From Morinoia aosen (Eukaryota; Arthropoda; Malacostraca; Amphipoda; Talitridae), in assembly GCA_030386875.1 (NCBI GenBank), contig CM059573.1:28995891-29059890 (forward strand): a DNA stretch of 64,000 nt, in the 5' to 3' direction. Positions 48,201-60,172 of the stretch are shown one piece after another. Made by a program: the position numbers and the translations under genes. The stretch's first letter is position 1, and each line of letters opens with the position of its first letter. The notes under the pieces are model-generated. The model saw only the letters and a list, made by a program, of their open reading frames with translations. It searched no databases and was not told where the DNA came from.

Positions 48201-50095
48201 AACTGAAAACCTACTCACTCGTACTGCACGCGCTGCAACGCCACAGCACATGAAATTATGCGTGCTGCTCTGCGCACTCTACCTCTCTGTTACTCGTTAC
48301 TCTTAACTAATTACCAGACCACCACGTGTTGTTAATTACTGGGCTTCTATCGCCTCTCATTATTACTCTCGTATGGTACTTCTGTTCGCCAGCACAATGA
48401 CAACCGCAATCTGCAATGCTAAACTCTGAACGTGATTGCATCAATGGTATTACTTCCAACACATGAAATTATGAACTGAAATCAGAGTCCCATCGAAAAT
48501 CAACGGTAACAGCTTCTCCTAAAGCTTATTTATTTGTCTGCGCGCAATAATTCAATACTGTTCCTCAACAGTATCACTCGACCTCGCTGGTAAATTTACC
48601 TGGCAACTTTAAACCATTTACCAGATATATCCACAGCCCTGTCGGTATCATTTACCTCTCTGGGTTTACCATTTACGTACACTAGAAGAGTCTTTCTCTT
48701 CTTTATTTTTATTCTCTCACGGACATTCACTCTGCCGCGGTATCTGCTCTTTTTGCTCTCTATTTTTCTCACATATTTCTTCTTTCATACTCAGAGCAAT
48801 AACATCGGGTCTGTATCATCAGAACATCCACTATTATTCACTTCACTCGGGAAGAGTACCTTTACTTCTTTCTACTTTAATATATATTTAATTCTTGAAA
48901 TCACATTGCATTTCTCAGTACATATTTCATCATTATTACATCATTTCAATGCATTGTACTACTTTAACATCATCTTTCAATCAATTCCTGTCCTCTTAAT
49001 ACAGCGAATTGTTCTTTCAATAATTGATCCTTTGATCAGTAGTACTTCCTCGGACTCTACTTATATCCTAACGCTAGAATGTTGATTTTTACAAAAGTCT
49101 TCAGCATTACCTTTGGGCAAATTGGAACGCACTTCCCCCCCTGCAACATCCTACCAGACGCATCCAGCGAAAAAAACTCAGATATGATTTTTAAAACTGA
49201 CACAATAAATGTCCAAAATACAGTCACCCCAAAAATGTCCTTCCTGCCCTAAAACAAGCAGGGACTACTTGTAAAAAGCATGGTTTGCAACTGACCTCTT
49301 CGCTCAAATTACAGGTAGCATTACATGACCTACATGTTGCACAGGCTACAGAAGGCATTTAAGGATACTTATGTCTCTTTCGCCAATATATCCACGCAAG
49401 AAAAAAAACCGTGGTTGTCATTGTACTCGTTTCAAACGCGCTGGTTACTGAATTTTCAGGCATAGTTACGTTACAGTTTGGTGTCTAGGTATTACACAAA
49501 TAACATCACTGCTCAACTGAGCTTAACGATTGCTCAAGCGTAAATTTTTACAACAGTTACTACATCAATACAAAACTACTGAAATCACTTATAGCAACAC
49601 TCCAAGAAAATAGCGCCAATCACTTTGAAAAAAATACGGCGCAGCCTTCGTTTGGCCTTGAAAAAATTTTACCTCTGCTGCTGCACGCTGTCTGCCGTCT
49701 GTCTCATGCGCAATGAATATCTAGGCTGCAACGGGACTGTAACAACTATAACAATTAATTGTTGCTGCGTTACTGATCTTAAATTGTAGGTTTAGTTGTC
49801 GTTGTCGAACGACGTCGCGGTCTCTGCAGTCGTTGGAAGCGATGCACCGTTACTGCTTCGTCTGTAGCACGAAAATAACGCAGCAGTAGTCGGCTGAACC
49901 ACCTCGTAGATGTAGTTTTAGGTCGGTAGCCGCCCTTTCCGTAGATCTCAGAAACTCTCTGTCTGTAGATGCTGTCCTTATAATCGATTTCTCGTTGCTC
50001 TGACTGTTTCTGCAGATCCTCTTCTTAGACGGTGACAATAATTCTCGTCACCAGACGATTATCACGGTAGTTCTCTTGATTTCTCTGTAGTTATC
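45209..50095 (-). other. Outer element internal region, no recognised coding
   Basis: About 4.9 kb of AT-rich sequence on the 3' side of the inner insertion. Only short open frames are present, none resembling Gag, Pol or any other family I know. It includes a CATATT simple repeat at about 48,038-48,062. It is large for an element without coding, comparable to the 'LARD' type of non-autonomous LTR element. Confidence 0.6.
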
Positions 50096-50099
50096 TCCG

Positions 50100-50316
50100 T
50101 ATACAGGTACAGTGAAACTCGTAGAGGTATTGGTGGAGACTTTTACTGGAGAGAATCGAGGCCGGTAACAGGTAGAACGATTTATGGACGATTGAGCCTC
50201 AACCGACAGGTAAACCCACCTTAAATAGACTGCGAGACGAGAGACATCAAGGTATCAAGAGAAACCCCAAGACTTTAAGACAATGAAGGAAAGAGTAAGC
50301 GCACATTACTCGCACA
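50100..50316 (-). repeat. Inner Gypsy 3' LTR (217 bp)
   Basis: It is 97% identical to 59,656-59,871. A purine tract lies immediately inside (about 50,317-50,333 on the plus strand as pyrimidines). Confidence 0.93.
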
Positions 50317-50333
50317 TTACTCCCCCCTTTTTC

Positions 50334-52936
50334 TGTTAAGCAAGTAATCGGATGAGAATAAAATTAAACGCAAACAGGTTAAACAAAAATAAATTAAAGG
50401 GAATTTGGAGACTTAACAGAGTCGGCTTACAAATTATTCAATAACCAAACGACAACCCTGGGCTAAAAATAGCGCTATTACTTTACGTCCGTATTTTAAG
50501 TCGTCTCGCAGTTCATACTACATTAAATTTAAAATGCGCAAATGAAATTGAAAGAGCAAAATACCATCCAAGTATTATTAGTGTTATTTAATACATGGCA
50601 AAACAAGCAAAAACGAGGGCAGCTGAAGCGAACAACAGAATAAAAATGCCCTGTTCATAGGTAAACAGAACCAACTTGAAACAACTAAGAACTGAAAACA
50701 GACACACGGCATAAGGATGTGCACTTAAAAAAATTAATCATTATTAAATGAATTAACTAACCGTCCAAAACTATTTTGAACACCCAAAGTGGGATTGCCA
50801 AATGCTAAAATAATAAAAAAAAACTAATTTTATTTAAACGCAAAAATTTTTAAAAACGCAAAAACAAAAAAATAGTATAAACACGCCATTACCATTACCA
50901 TTACCATTAACGATTTGCAAAAACAATTATCACTTGAGGAATATAGTTTTTACTAGAACCCCCCCAAAAAATATTGAAAAACAGAAAGAAACGCATCGAA
51001 AAGTTTAGTCACCATAGAACATCGCAAAATTAGCAAATATTAATACCTTAATAAAAACTTTTTAAATTCTTCCCCACCTTACAACCATGGAATACCAGAT
51101 ATAAAGGAAAGCGATTAATAAGTCAAACTTTAAAAAGTAAGAACAAAAACGAATTAGTAACTAGCAAAACACCAGCTTCTACCACCGGTCAGCATTAGCA
51201 CTAACTTACCGTGGAAACAAGATAGTCAGCACGCCAGCAGGGGTTGGGTTAAGAGTAACGCCATAGCCTTTCATTAGTAAACGCAAATCGCAAAAATAAA
51301 TAGAATTTCTCACAAACCGAATAAGAAAACCTTAAAGAAAACCTTAAACCTTACATATTGAGCAATTAGCATTATGTAATTTGCACAGACATACATTCCG
51401 TTCTCTCAAAATTTGATGGGCGTTGTAAGAAGGCGCAACACTATTAATAAGAGCATGCAGTTTAAACTAAAAGATTATAGGCGCGTTAAAACATCTTACT
51501 GCTAAAAGAAATACAATTCTATTTGCCAATTCCTGAACGATTCCAAAACACTTTGACGTACTTTTCAACGCATTAGGTAAATTTTTTTATTTTTTCCAAT
51601 ATGTAGCTTTACTACTCTTACGTGCTTAATTTTCAATATTTTCAATTTGGCACTTTAGCAATTCCCTTTATTATGACTTTTTCAAAATTTTTTCACCCAC
51701 ACAACACCGCTAAAGTCAACTTCCGGCGCTACACCTGATCTTGGTGATTGTTGCACCAGGGCGGCCTCAGTGCCACACGTCGAAGTTAGTAGTCTTCCCA
51801 TCTTTCGGAACGCTCGGAAAGATTTTCCAAGCTACGTTTTACATAATACAGGACCGTCCCGAGTCCCATCATTGCCAGCAACAGCAGCATCACCAGGACG
51901 TCGGTGACGCTGTCTGGCAACAGGTCCAAACGGGAGTTCATATTAGAACTCGATTTTATCAGATCTTCGTAGAAGTCCGACTTCATTTCTTGATTTTGCG
52001 ATAGCGCTTACACCAAAGTATCGACATCGACTAATGATACCTTATTGCCCATGGCCCAAACGTCCATTGAGGGCCTCCGTATCCTGCACGAGGAACAGAA
52101 ACAAAGACGATTAGCATGACCAAAAAAAAAACAGAAAGATCTAACAATAATAACGTAAACAAACAAGCATAAACGCTTGACGCACGAGCTCCCATTGCTT
52201 GATAATGTTTTACAACGTAAAAATTTCTAATAGATAATCGTGTTCGGACCCTCGGTCGATAAGCAAACAACCACTGTATGAATTTAATTCATTTGCGCTG
52301 ACAACAGAACATTCCAATTAAAAATAAAAATTGCAATGTGAGTTGCGCCGCAGCGCCAAGACAGACTGTCTCACGTGATGTACAGCAAAAACAGCGATTG
52401 CATTTAGCAATTGGAGAATTCGCTCCCCATATAATTTGTCAATTCAGTAACACTTCCAAGCGACCGAAGTAATATCGAACGTGAAATGCAAAGATTAATA
52501 AAGACGTCTTAGAGACAATCTCAGGCTTAATATAGATAGATATACATTCCTTCAAACATTCAGGTTAAAGTACAACACTTAACCTAAATTAACCTCAAAA
52601 AACGCAGCACAAAAAGCTGTAAATATAACCTATGGGTTACTGAGAATAATAATGAAACACAACTTATGAAACACAACGCCTATTACATAGCAACAATCCT
52701 TAAATTATGATTATTAACCCATAGTGGAAATGTTAAACCATGTAACACAGTTGTCCTGCACAGTAAGTCGTAATTCTTCGAGTCGTTGCGACGTCAGATA
52801 CTTGTCTTTTTAACTCACAGTTTAACCCTCCTCAAGGGTAATATGTGGTTTAAATTGCTTTTATGAATTTTGGAACCAATTTTAACCTCGGCCCAATTAC
52901 GCTTGACCTTCAGAACCACGGCTGGCCCTAGCCAAG
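50334..52936 (-). other. Inner Gypsy 3' region with two short membrane-type frames
   Basis: This is a 2.6-kb region between integrase and 3' LTR, the place where some Gypsy elements carry a third, envelope-like gene. Two short minus-strand frames (52,031-52,270 and 51,786-51,986) each contain one strongly hydrophobic stretch (LFTLLLLDLSVFFLVMLIVF and VLVMLLLLAMMGLGTVLYYV) and match no envelope family I can name. The remainder is AT-rich and non-coding, with an ATTACC simple repeat at about 50,889-50,908. An env-like origin is conjecture. Confidence 0.4.
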
Positions 52937-55900
52937 TTAATTCCAACTTATGTTTTTTTCGTGATTTTTTAGAAGTACACGGTCGCCTACCTTGACGTCC
53001 TTATTTCTACGCTTGAGATTTCTGTAAAGATTTCTTTCCGTAGTGTTATTCAATATCAAATTTCTAATATTCTCTATGGTGCGGGCGGCTTCTTTTGCTC
53101 GAAAATTAGCCAAATCTATATCTTCATCATAACTGTAAGTTATGGTATCGAAACTCTCGGACTGATAGAACGGGCAGGTATCTCTATTGAATACGACGAA
53201 ACTGGGAGTTTCGCCTAAAGTAGAATTTAGGGCGTTGTTTAAAGCATTTTCGACCACTTCAATGCATTGGTTCCATTCAGCATGAGGGAGAGAATTTACG
53301 TAAAGCTTTAACAGATTAGTAATTTTCCTATTATTTCTCTCTACTATAGCGTTGGAATGAGGACTGTAAGCCAGAACTTCTTTTTTCGCGATAGCATGAA
53401 TGTTTGCAAACTGCTTAACAGCCACCGATTTAAATTCCCAAGCATTATCAGAAATCAATGTTTTAGGAAATCCAAAAATTGAAAAACAGTTACTTAAACA
53501 TGAAATTACCGTGTCTGTATTACGATTAGAAGTCGCATACAATTTGCAAAATCTGTAGAAAAGGTCAATTATTACTAATATATATTTGTTACCACTATTG
53601 GTAACCTTAAGTGGACCAAGGTAGTCCATTGAAACCACCTCAAACGGTTCTTTCGCTATTGGAGCTGTTAAAATTTTGATTGGCACAGAAGGTGGCGCTT
53701 TAAGTAATTTACAAACTTCACAATCTCGCACGAATTTTCGCACAAACGTTTTTTTCCAAATGATGGTAGAACCTAATTTTAAATTTAAACAAAGTGTGCA
53801 CATCATCAGTATGATACATCGAATGAATTGCCAAAATTGCTTTACCCAGTAAAGAGTTAGGTACCACTGCAGTTAATATTGTACTAGGTCGATTGTCAAT
53901 CTGTCTACGTCGGTACAGAATGTCGTTCAGATTTAAAAATTTCTGTAGGTCCGGAATTTTAGAAACACTACCATGAAGGAAAGCTTCTTTAACTTCTATG
54001 CAAAAAGGGTCTTTTTCCTGCTCGTCGATAAACTCTTTTATAGTCCAAGAAATTTGATCGTCTTTCGGTACATAGTCAATGAGCTTGGGACGAGCCACTT
54101 TGTTTGCTGCGCCGTCAGCACTGTCGCTAGGCGGCGGGTCAACTACCTCATGTCTAGCCACGTCTTTTTTTCTCTGCGATCGAGTCTCAATGATACAGAC
54201 ATTTGATTCAAGCGCGGATTCCAGAGCATCACAGCGCTCTAGTTCTTTAGCGGTTAATTTCTCATTGTTTACAGGTAGTCTGCTTAAATAATCAGCTACG
54301 ACATTTTGTTTACCAGGTAAATATTTTACAATAGGATCAAACGAATGTACGTTTATACACCATCTGGCCATATTGGAATCCTCAGGGAATTTTTTATTAA
54401 AGAGCGGCGCGAGAGGCCGATGATCCGTATAGACACGGATAGGATAGCCAGTAATTAAATATTTAAAATATTTCAGAGCTGAATAAGTCGCGAAAAATTC
54501 TTTCTTGGTGGTACTATATCGCCTCTGACTTAAGTTTAAACTTTTACTATAGTAAGCCACAGGGCGCAAAATTTGATCGCTTGAATCCTCTGTCTGCATC
54601 AGAACGCCTCCGATCCTAAAGTTAGATGCGTCCGTAAATACGTGGAAGTCCTTAGCGTAGTCAGGATGTCGTAAAACTGTGTCAGAAGTGAGAGCAGATT
54701 TGATAAAAACAAAACTCTTCTGGCATTCGTCGCTCCACGTATAGTCAAGGTCCTTTCTTAAAAGTCTGTACAGGTGAGCCACTTCGGCAAAATTTGGCAA
54801 GAAATTTCGAAAATTGTAGCTAAACCCAAGAACTGTTTTAATTCCTTCACATTTACGGGAGCTTTGCAATCCTGCAGTTTCTCCAAATATTTACATCTAA
54901 TACCATCTGCGGCAATAATGTGCCCCAAATACTCAATCTCTTTTTCTTTCGAAAAAATGACATTTTTCGAGCTTCAACGATAAGTTACCCGATCAAAGCA
55001 TCTTAAGGACACTTCCAATGTCAGCCAAATGCTGATTTTTAGTTTTGGAATATACCAGAATATCGTATGAAAAGACGAACGCCAATTTCCCCAAAATAGG
55101 TGCAAGGGCAGAGGTCATCACCCGCTGGAAAACACTAGGACTGGTACTCAATCCGAACGGGATCCTACGGAAGTGGAACTTCCGATAGTTAACATCAAAA
55201 GCCGTAATTTTCCTACTGTCTTGGTCTAATTCGATTTGATGGAAAACCGAGCGCAGATCTAAATTAGTGAACCATTTATTCCCACCTAAAGCTGATAATA
55301 TTTCATCAATTCTGGGAATAGGGTAAGACTCTTTCACCAAAACTTTGCTAAGGGCTCTAAAATCTATAACGGGCCGGAGCTCTCCGGACTTTTTCTTAAC
55401 AACGAAAACAGGAAAATTAAAGTCTGAAATCGAGTCCTCGATTATACCTTGTGAAAGCATATCATTCGTAATTTTTACGACTTCTTCCTGATATTTATGA
55501 GGAATTCTGTAAGGAGATAAATTTAGAACGGGTGCATCCGGTTTTAGCTGTATCCGGTGCGTCATAATATTTGTAACACCTATAGTTTCTCCTTCTAACG
55601 TAACTACATCACGAAATTGATTTAATAAATTCATTAAAGGCAACTGCATGTCCTCTTCATGACATGAGACATCATCATTCGTTAAAGGTCGTCGTACTTC
55701 CTTCTTTCCTGCACACGACACACCTACTTGTGCATTAACTCCCAACTCCTGATTACTAACGAGAACTTGATTTCCGCTGCGATCGTCAGAATACAACCCA
55801 AGTTTCCTCCCTGCTATGACCTTAATTCCACCACGAGCCGAGACAAACTGCATTAACTCCGACACAGCGTCAGAACTATTTTCCACATTATTAGCGTCTC

Positions 55901-56989
55901 CAAGTGCTGTTTCTACGCTAGTGATATAGATCTCTTTCTCAATCTCATCAGCTGCAATTAATTCCACATTGCACAACATTGAATTCTCGCTAAACTTTAC
56001 AGCACCTTCTTGTGCATTTAGAATCATCACAGGGACCACGCCGTCTTCCCCGACGTGAACAATCGACTCCGCCAGAAGTGCAACATTTTCAAAACATCTT
56101 TTCATAATCAAATACTCTCCGGGTATTGCTTTATTAATAAACCTGTAACACAACTTCATTGAGTTACTGGGCACCTCCACCTGAGGGCAATGAACTACCA
56201 GCGGCCTTCCGCTCTGCCTCGCTTCACTCGCGGGCACGATTTTTTCCTTTTCTCTGCAGCTACTATTCTTCACGCGGTAACTGGCTTCGTTGCTCTTCCT
56301 GGCAACCACAACGTCGGACAACAGACAGTCGCTGTTCACGATATTTTTCATCACAACTTCTCTACTTAGTGCCGGTTCCACATTTAATTCATAAAATGGT
56401 ACTGTAACGCCTTGCCAAACGAGCGTTCCGTTTTTAAAATTAATAATGGCGTCACTCAGCACATCACGTCCAAAAATAAGATCGTAATTAAATTTTGCAT
56501 CTTTAACGATCAGAACACTAGTTTTTAGTACTCTGTTAGTACCTGGAATTGAAATAGTCAAATCGACTTCTCCGCTTACGTTACTTCTACTATTGATCCC
56601 TTTCACAGTCAGGCGACTCGGCTTAACTTCATCATTCAGGTGCTAGATCTGCATTTTTCGGAACCGCTATCTGACATGGCACTTAAATACTGATCATTAC
56701 CATTTAGGATTATAGTTGGTTTCTTTGATTTTCTAAAAGCAACCAAGCCAGTGCCTTTTTTATCGAAATTGCCCTTCACAACATTAGTGGAGAAGTAAAC
56801 CTCAACAGCTTTGTTTTGTTGTTGCCTATTATCCGCAAGTTCTTCGTCTTGCAGTAATTTGTACCTATTTTCACATTTGAACAACGGACCAATGAAGGAT
56901 TCAAATTTGTTTGTATCAGGTGTATCTGGAATTTCTACCACAGCTTTAGGATTTACGAGAGCGCTGCTGTTTCTCTCGGGCTCAATCAA
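52937..56989 (-). pseudogene. pol: Inner Gypsy pol region (PR-RT-RNaseH-INT), broken
   Basis: The domains run right to left. Aspartic protease is at about 56,400-56,700 (a DSG motif and, later, IFGRDVL). Reverse transcriptase is at about 55,000-55,500 (RPVIDFRALSKV, PIPRIDEIL, NLDLRSVFHQI, FGLSTSPSVFQRVM). RNase H is at about 54,250-54,750 (FTDASN, STTKKEFFA, YTDHRPLAP). The integrase zinc-binding region and core are at about 53,050-53,850 (MDYLGPL, LISDNAWEF and SPHSNAIVERNNR, the D-D-E neighbourhood). In a live element these cleave the polyprotein, copy RNA to DNA and insert it. The order and motifs are Ty3/Gypsy. The region is a fossil with several breaks. A long linker between protease and reverse transcriptase is unusual. 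Confidence 0.92.
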
Positions 56990-57027
56990 GTTCTCACTCA
57001 GGTTCCCCCTGCTACCGTTACGTGTTC

Positions 57028-58479
57028 CTACATCCTATCCCGCACATCAGGCTCGGAATCCGCAAAATGTACCTCACTCCTACCACGCGGTTGGCTACTT
57101 CTATTTACGTTACGACCGCGTAGATAAGCCTTGTAACTCCTAATTTCACTCCCCGAAGCTCTACAATTTTTCACTAAATGTGCACCTCCACACGCGAAAC
57201 ACCCAGAACCGCTATTTCCTCTCGCATTAAACTGACCTCTCTGAGATCTACACTCAAAATGACCGACCATAGAACATGAATTACAGAAAGGAAAACCTCG
57301 TTTTTTACCTGAAGCTTGACTAGAACTACCAGAAACACTGTCTGTCCGCACAGTATTGCATGCCATGGAACCATTTCCTCTATCTCCTACGCAACCACTA
57401 AATTCCCTCGCTCTTCCACGAGGATTGCGCAACCAGGGTCTAGGGGTAGTCCTACGTTGTCCTGCACGATTCCTACGGCAGTTCCCGAAATTCCCATAGA
57501 AAACTTCACTCTCCTGGAAAGAGTCCTGCGCCTCAACGCATTCATCAAAACCACTAGTTACATCTGCCAAATAACTTTCATTTTCGTATCTGACTGGGTA
57601 CTTGGCCGCAAGGATTTTCTTTGTCTCAGCTTGGCTCCCAACAGCAGCGATCAAACGCGCTAGGAGTTCTTCCGAGGTACTGAACTGACACTCGAAAACT
57701 TTTTTCGAGAATGATTCGTCCAGCAAAGGACCCAAAATGGTTAATGCGAGACTGTAAACAATGCTGTCTGCAACGAATCGTTTGAGTTCAGCCTGAGTTG
57801 CACAAGCTTGGTAGTAAGGATGACACTGCCAACCCAGGGTATTTGAATTTAAGACATTCTCAGACAGTTTACGTATTTTTGCAAATGCTGTTACTAATTG
57901 AGCTGCCAAAGCATCATTGCGGACCAGTTGTAACTCATTTAGATCGCATGCAAGGGCGTGAATTTACTTCTCACCCCTGCATACGTAGATATCATCTAAA
58001 ATTTTAACAACTTCCTCAAAAGTATAATAAAGATCGGTGTTCACTAACTTGGTTACTACAGAATTAAAATCGCCTACTTGTTTATTGGCAGACCGAACAA
58101 GAAGCTCTTTCTTGCTATCGTCACTACTCACGTCTGGCAGAAGGGACATGTAAGCCTTTAAATTCATTATGTGAGTGCTCCAACTTTTATTTTCAAGGTT
58201 CTGTAAAGCTTTCCGGTCATTTAATCTGCGTCGGCCCCGAAACACGGGTATCTCCGCGTTGGACAGTTTGGTACCAGCTCTAGGCATATTTGCCGCAATT
58301 TCCCTAGCCAACAGAGTCCTGTCACTGGCACTAGCACTCGTGCCAGGCGCAGTGGCGCCCCCAGGTGTCGTCATGGTATTATTTTGGGTAGCAGTAAATC
58401 TCGGAACGCTTATCCTACCACTTTTAGTTTTTATCGTCTCTGAGCGTATGTATTCCTCGGAATCAGATGTATCAGACAT
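57028..58479 (-). pseudogene. gag: Inner Gypsy gag region, broken
   Basis: Gag is the particle-forming protein of the element. It starts MSDTSDSEEY with a Ser/Thr/Ala-rich N-terminus, then a helical middle part. The C-terminus is Arg/Gly/Asn-rich, with two Cys/His clusters typical of nucleocapsid: CNSCSMVGHFEC (about 57,253-57,288) and CFACGGAHLVKNC (about 57,172-57,210). The spacing is close to, but not exactly, the usual CX2CX4HX4C knuckle. It lies directly upstream of pol on the same strand, as expected. It is a fossil with at least one break. Confidence 0.85.
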
Positions 58480-59655
58480 GGGTAGTTTTAGTCATTATTA
58501 AAATTCTAAATTCCACATTTCCGTTATTATACAATATGCAAAAACACACTTCTAAATTCCAATAATATACGCTCTAAAAAATACACGATCAATACAAATA
58601 CACAATCAATTTCCTCACTGCCACTGAAATTTACCCGAAAAACTTGGAGAAGTAAAAACTCCAGAAAAAACCTTGAAAACTCCAGAAAAAACTTAGAAAA
58701 ACTCCAAAAAACCTTGGAAAGACTCCAGAAAAAACACAATAAAACACCTAAACCCTTCTACCAACACTACAAATCACAACAAAACAAATTTACACTTACT
58801 CTGGAACATCTTTCCATGCTGTAAATAGAACGGATGTTAATTTACCCTGGTAATCCAACGAACGAGCGTCGCACTCCGCCTTACACTACTTACACGGAGT
58901 AACTGAAACAGAGCCTTGCTTAATGCAGAGTGCATACCCGCAATGCGGCTATTGTTGCCAAGCGCGGCCTTAGCCGACAGAAAAAACTACTCAAAACAAA
59001 ACTCGAGCTGCGACGTTCTCGCAGCAGGAGCACTCGCTCATTCAAGAATTTCACTCAAGAAATCACTTAACTGAAAAACGTCGAGCTGCAGGGTAAGATG
59101 CCTCTGATAAACGATGTCGTGAGACGATGCCGTAAAACGTAGTCGTAGATTGCGTAGATCGAGGTTTCGTAGCAATCACTAATCACTGCAACAGTTTATT
59201 TAATTTAATGTGTCACTCTTAGTTCGTTGTAATAATCAACACTCAAAGTTATCGTTCACTCAAAAAGGAATTGTTCCTTCACTTTCCACTCGTCGCTGGG
59301 ACCGCAGCTCCAAAGGGAACTTCAAAGACGATTTCGATGTCTTCTCCTGCCTCGTATACCAACACACGCCGGCGAAACGGAGACCCGATATTTAACCAGA
59401 TAGTAAATTGTGAGTAAGATTCTACCAGCGCCTCCAAAGGAATTTTAAATCCAAATACAATAACTGAAGGGTGCGGCTGCCAAATCTGGTTGTCGTTGTT
59501 GCTAGTCATTGAAGGTGTATCGAAAGTTCTGCAACTTTTCAGCACAACTTCTTTCTCTTCAGCAACTTCAATCTTCTTTCTTCCTTAAAACCTCCTTATC
59601 TTCTGTACTAGTTACACACGGAGTCGTAAATTCACCACAGACTGTGCCACTAAAA
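58480..59655 (-). other. Inner Gypsy leader
   Basis: About 1.2 kb of untranslated leader lies between the 5' LTR and gag. It contains a short A-rich tandem repeat at about 58,650-58,740 (units of about 19-20 bp around AAACTCCAGAAAAAAC). A plausible primer-binding site lies a few bases inside the LTR boundary at about 59,640-59,650. Confidence 0.7.
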
Positions 59656-59871
59656 TATACAGCTACAGTGAAACTCGTAGAGGTCTTGGTGGAGACTTTT
59701 ACTGGAGAGAATCGAGGCCGGTAACAGGTAGAACGATTTATGGACGATTGAGCCTCAACCGACAGGTAAACCCGCCTTAAATAGACTGCGAGACGAGAAA
59801 CATCAAGATATCAAGAGAAACCCCAAGACTTAAGACAATGAAGGCAAGAGTAAGCGCACATTACTCGCACA
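59656..59871 (-). repeat. Inner Gypsy 5' LTR (216 bp)
   Basis: Direct repeat of 50,100-50,316, followed on the plus strand by the TSD copy TCCG and then 132 bp of outer-element leader. Confidence 0.93.
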
Positions 59872-60007
59872 TCCGCCGTGTTGATTTGCTGAAGTCACTC
59901 GACCTTCTTCTCAAACTTCTATAGGTTTCTCGTCGAATACTATATCTTCTTGAGTTCTCAAATATATCTTCTTAAATTCGTGGGTCCGTCAACTCTCTGG
60001 CCACCAG

Positions 60008-60168
60008 TATACGGGCAGAGGTTAGTGATAACAATGGAGAACTGCGACGTTTACTGGTAGTGATGTTGCACAGGGTAGAGCACGGACCAAATGCCCGGGC
60101 CCTAAAGAGCTCACCGCTTATAAGACCTCTGAGGTGCACAGGGGTAGGGGGGCGTGCTCGCTCGCACA
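60008..60168 (-). repeat. Outer element, 5' LTR (161 bp)
   Basis: Direct repeat of 45,044-45,208. It is flanked on the outside by CCAT and on the inside by the putative primer-binding site TGGTGGCCAGAG (on the minus strand). Confidence 0.9.
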
Positions 60169-60172
60169 CCAT

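Larger units (their letters stand above)
50100..59871 (-). mobile_element. Inner Ty3/Gypsy LTR retrotransposon, broken
   Basis: The LTRs at 50,100-50,316 and 59,656-59,871 are flanked by the 4-bp TSD TCCG (50,096-50,099 and 59,872-59,875). On the minus strand the order is 5' LTR, leader, gag, protease, reverse transcriptase, RNase H, integrase, a 2.6-kb 3' region, purine tract and 3' LTR. This order identifies Ty3/Gypsy. TGGCACAGTC a few bases inside the 5' LTR is a plausible primer-binding site, similar to the tRNA-Ser type of 17.6/297. The LTRs differ by six substitutions and one indel (about 97% identical), so it is fairly young, yet gag-pol carries roughly four to six breaks. It lies inside the outer element's leader. 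Confidence 0.93.
45044..60168 (-). mobile_element. Outer LTR element (non-autonomous), split by a nested Gypsy element
   Basis: Direct terminal repeats at 45,044-45,208 and 60,008-60,168 are flanked by the 4-bp TSD CCAT (45,040-45,043 and 60,169-60,172). Read on the minus strand, the LTR begins TGTGCGAG and ends GTATA, as in the inner element. A purine tract precedes the 3' LTR (45,209-45,224) and TGGTGGCCAGAG, a plausible primer-binding site, follows the 5' LTR. Its own DNA is about 5.4 kb, and I recognise no gag or pol in it. Scattered words near the 3' end (GCTGAAGCGA, GCATTAGCA) are shared with the inner element, suggesting a distant relative that uses another element's proteins. LTR divergence is low. 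Confidence 0.85.
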
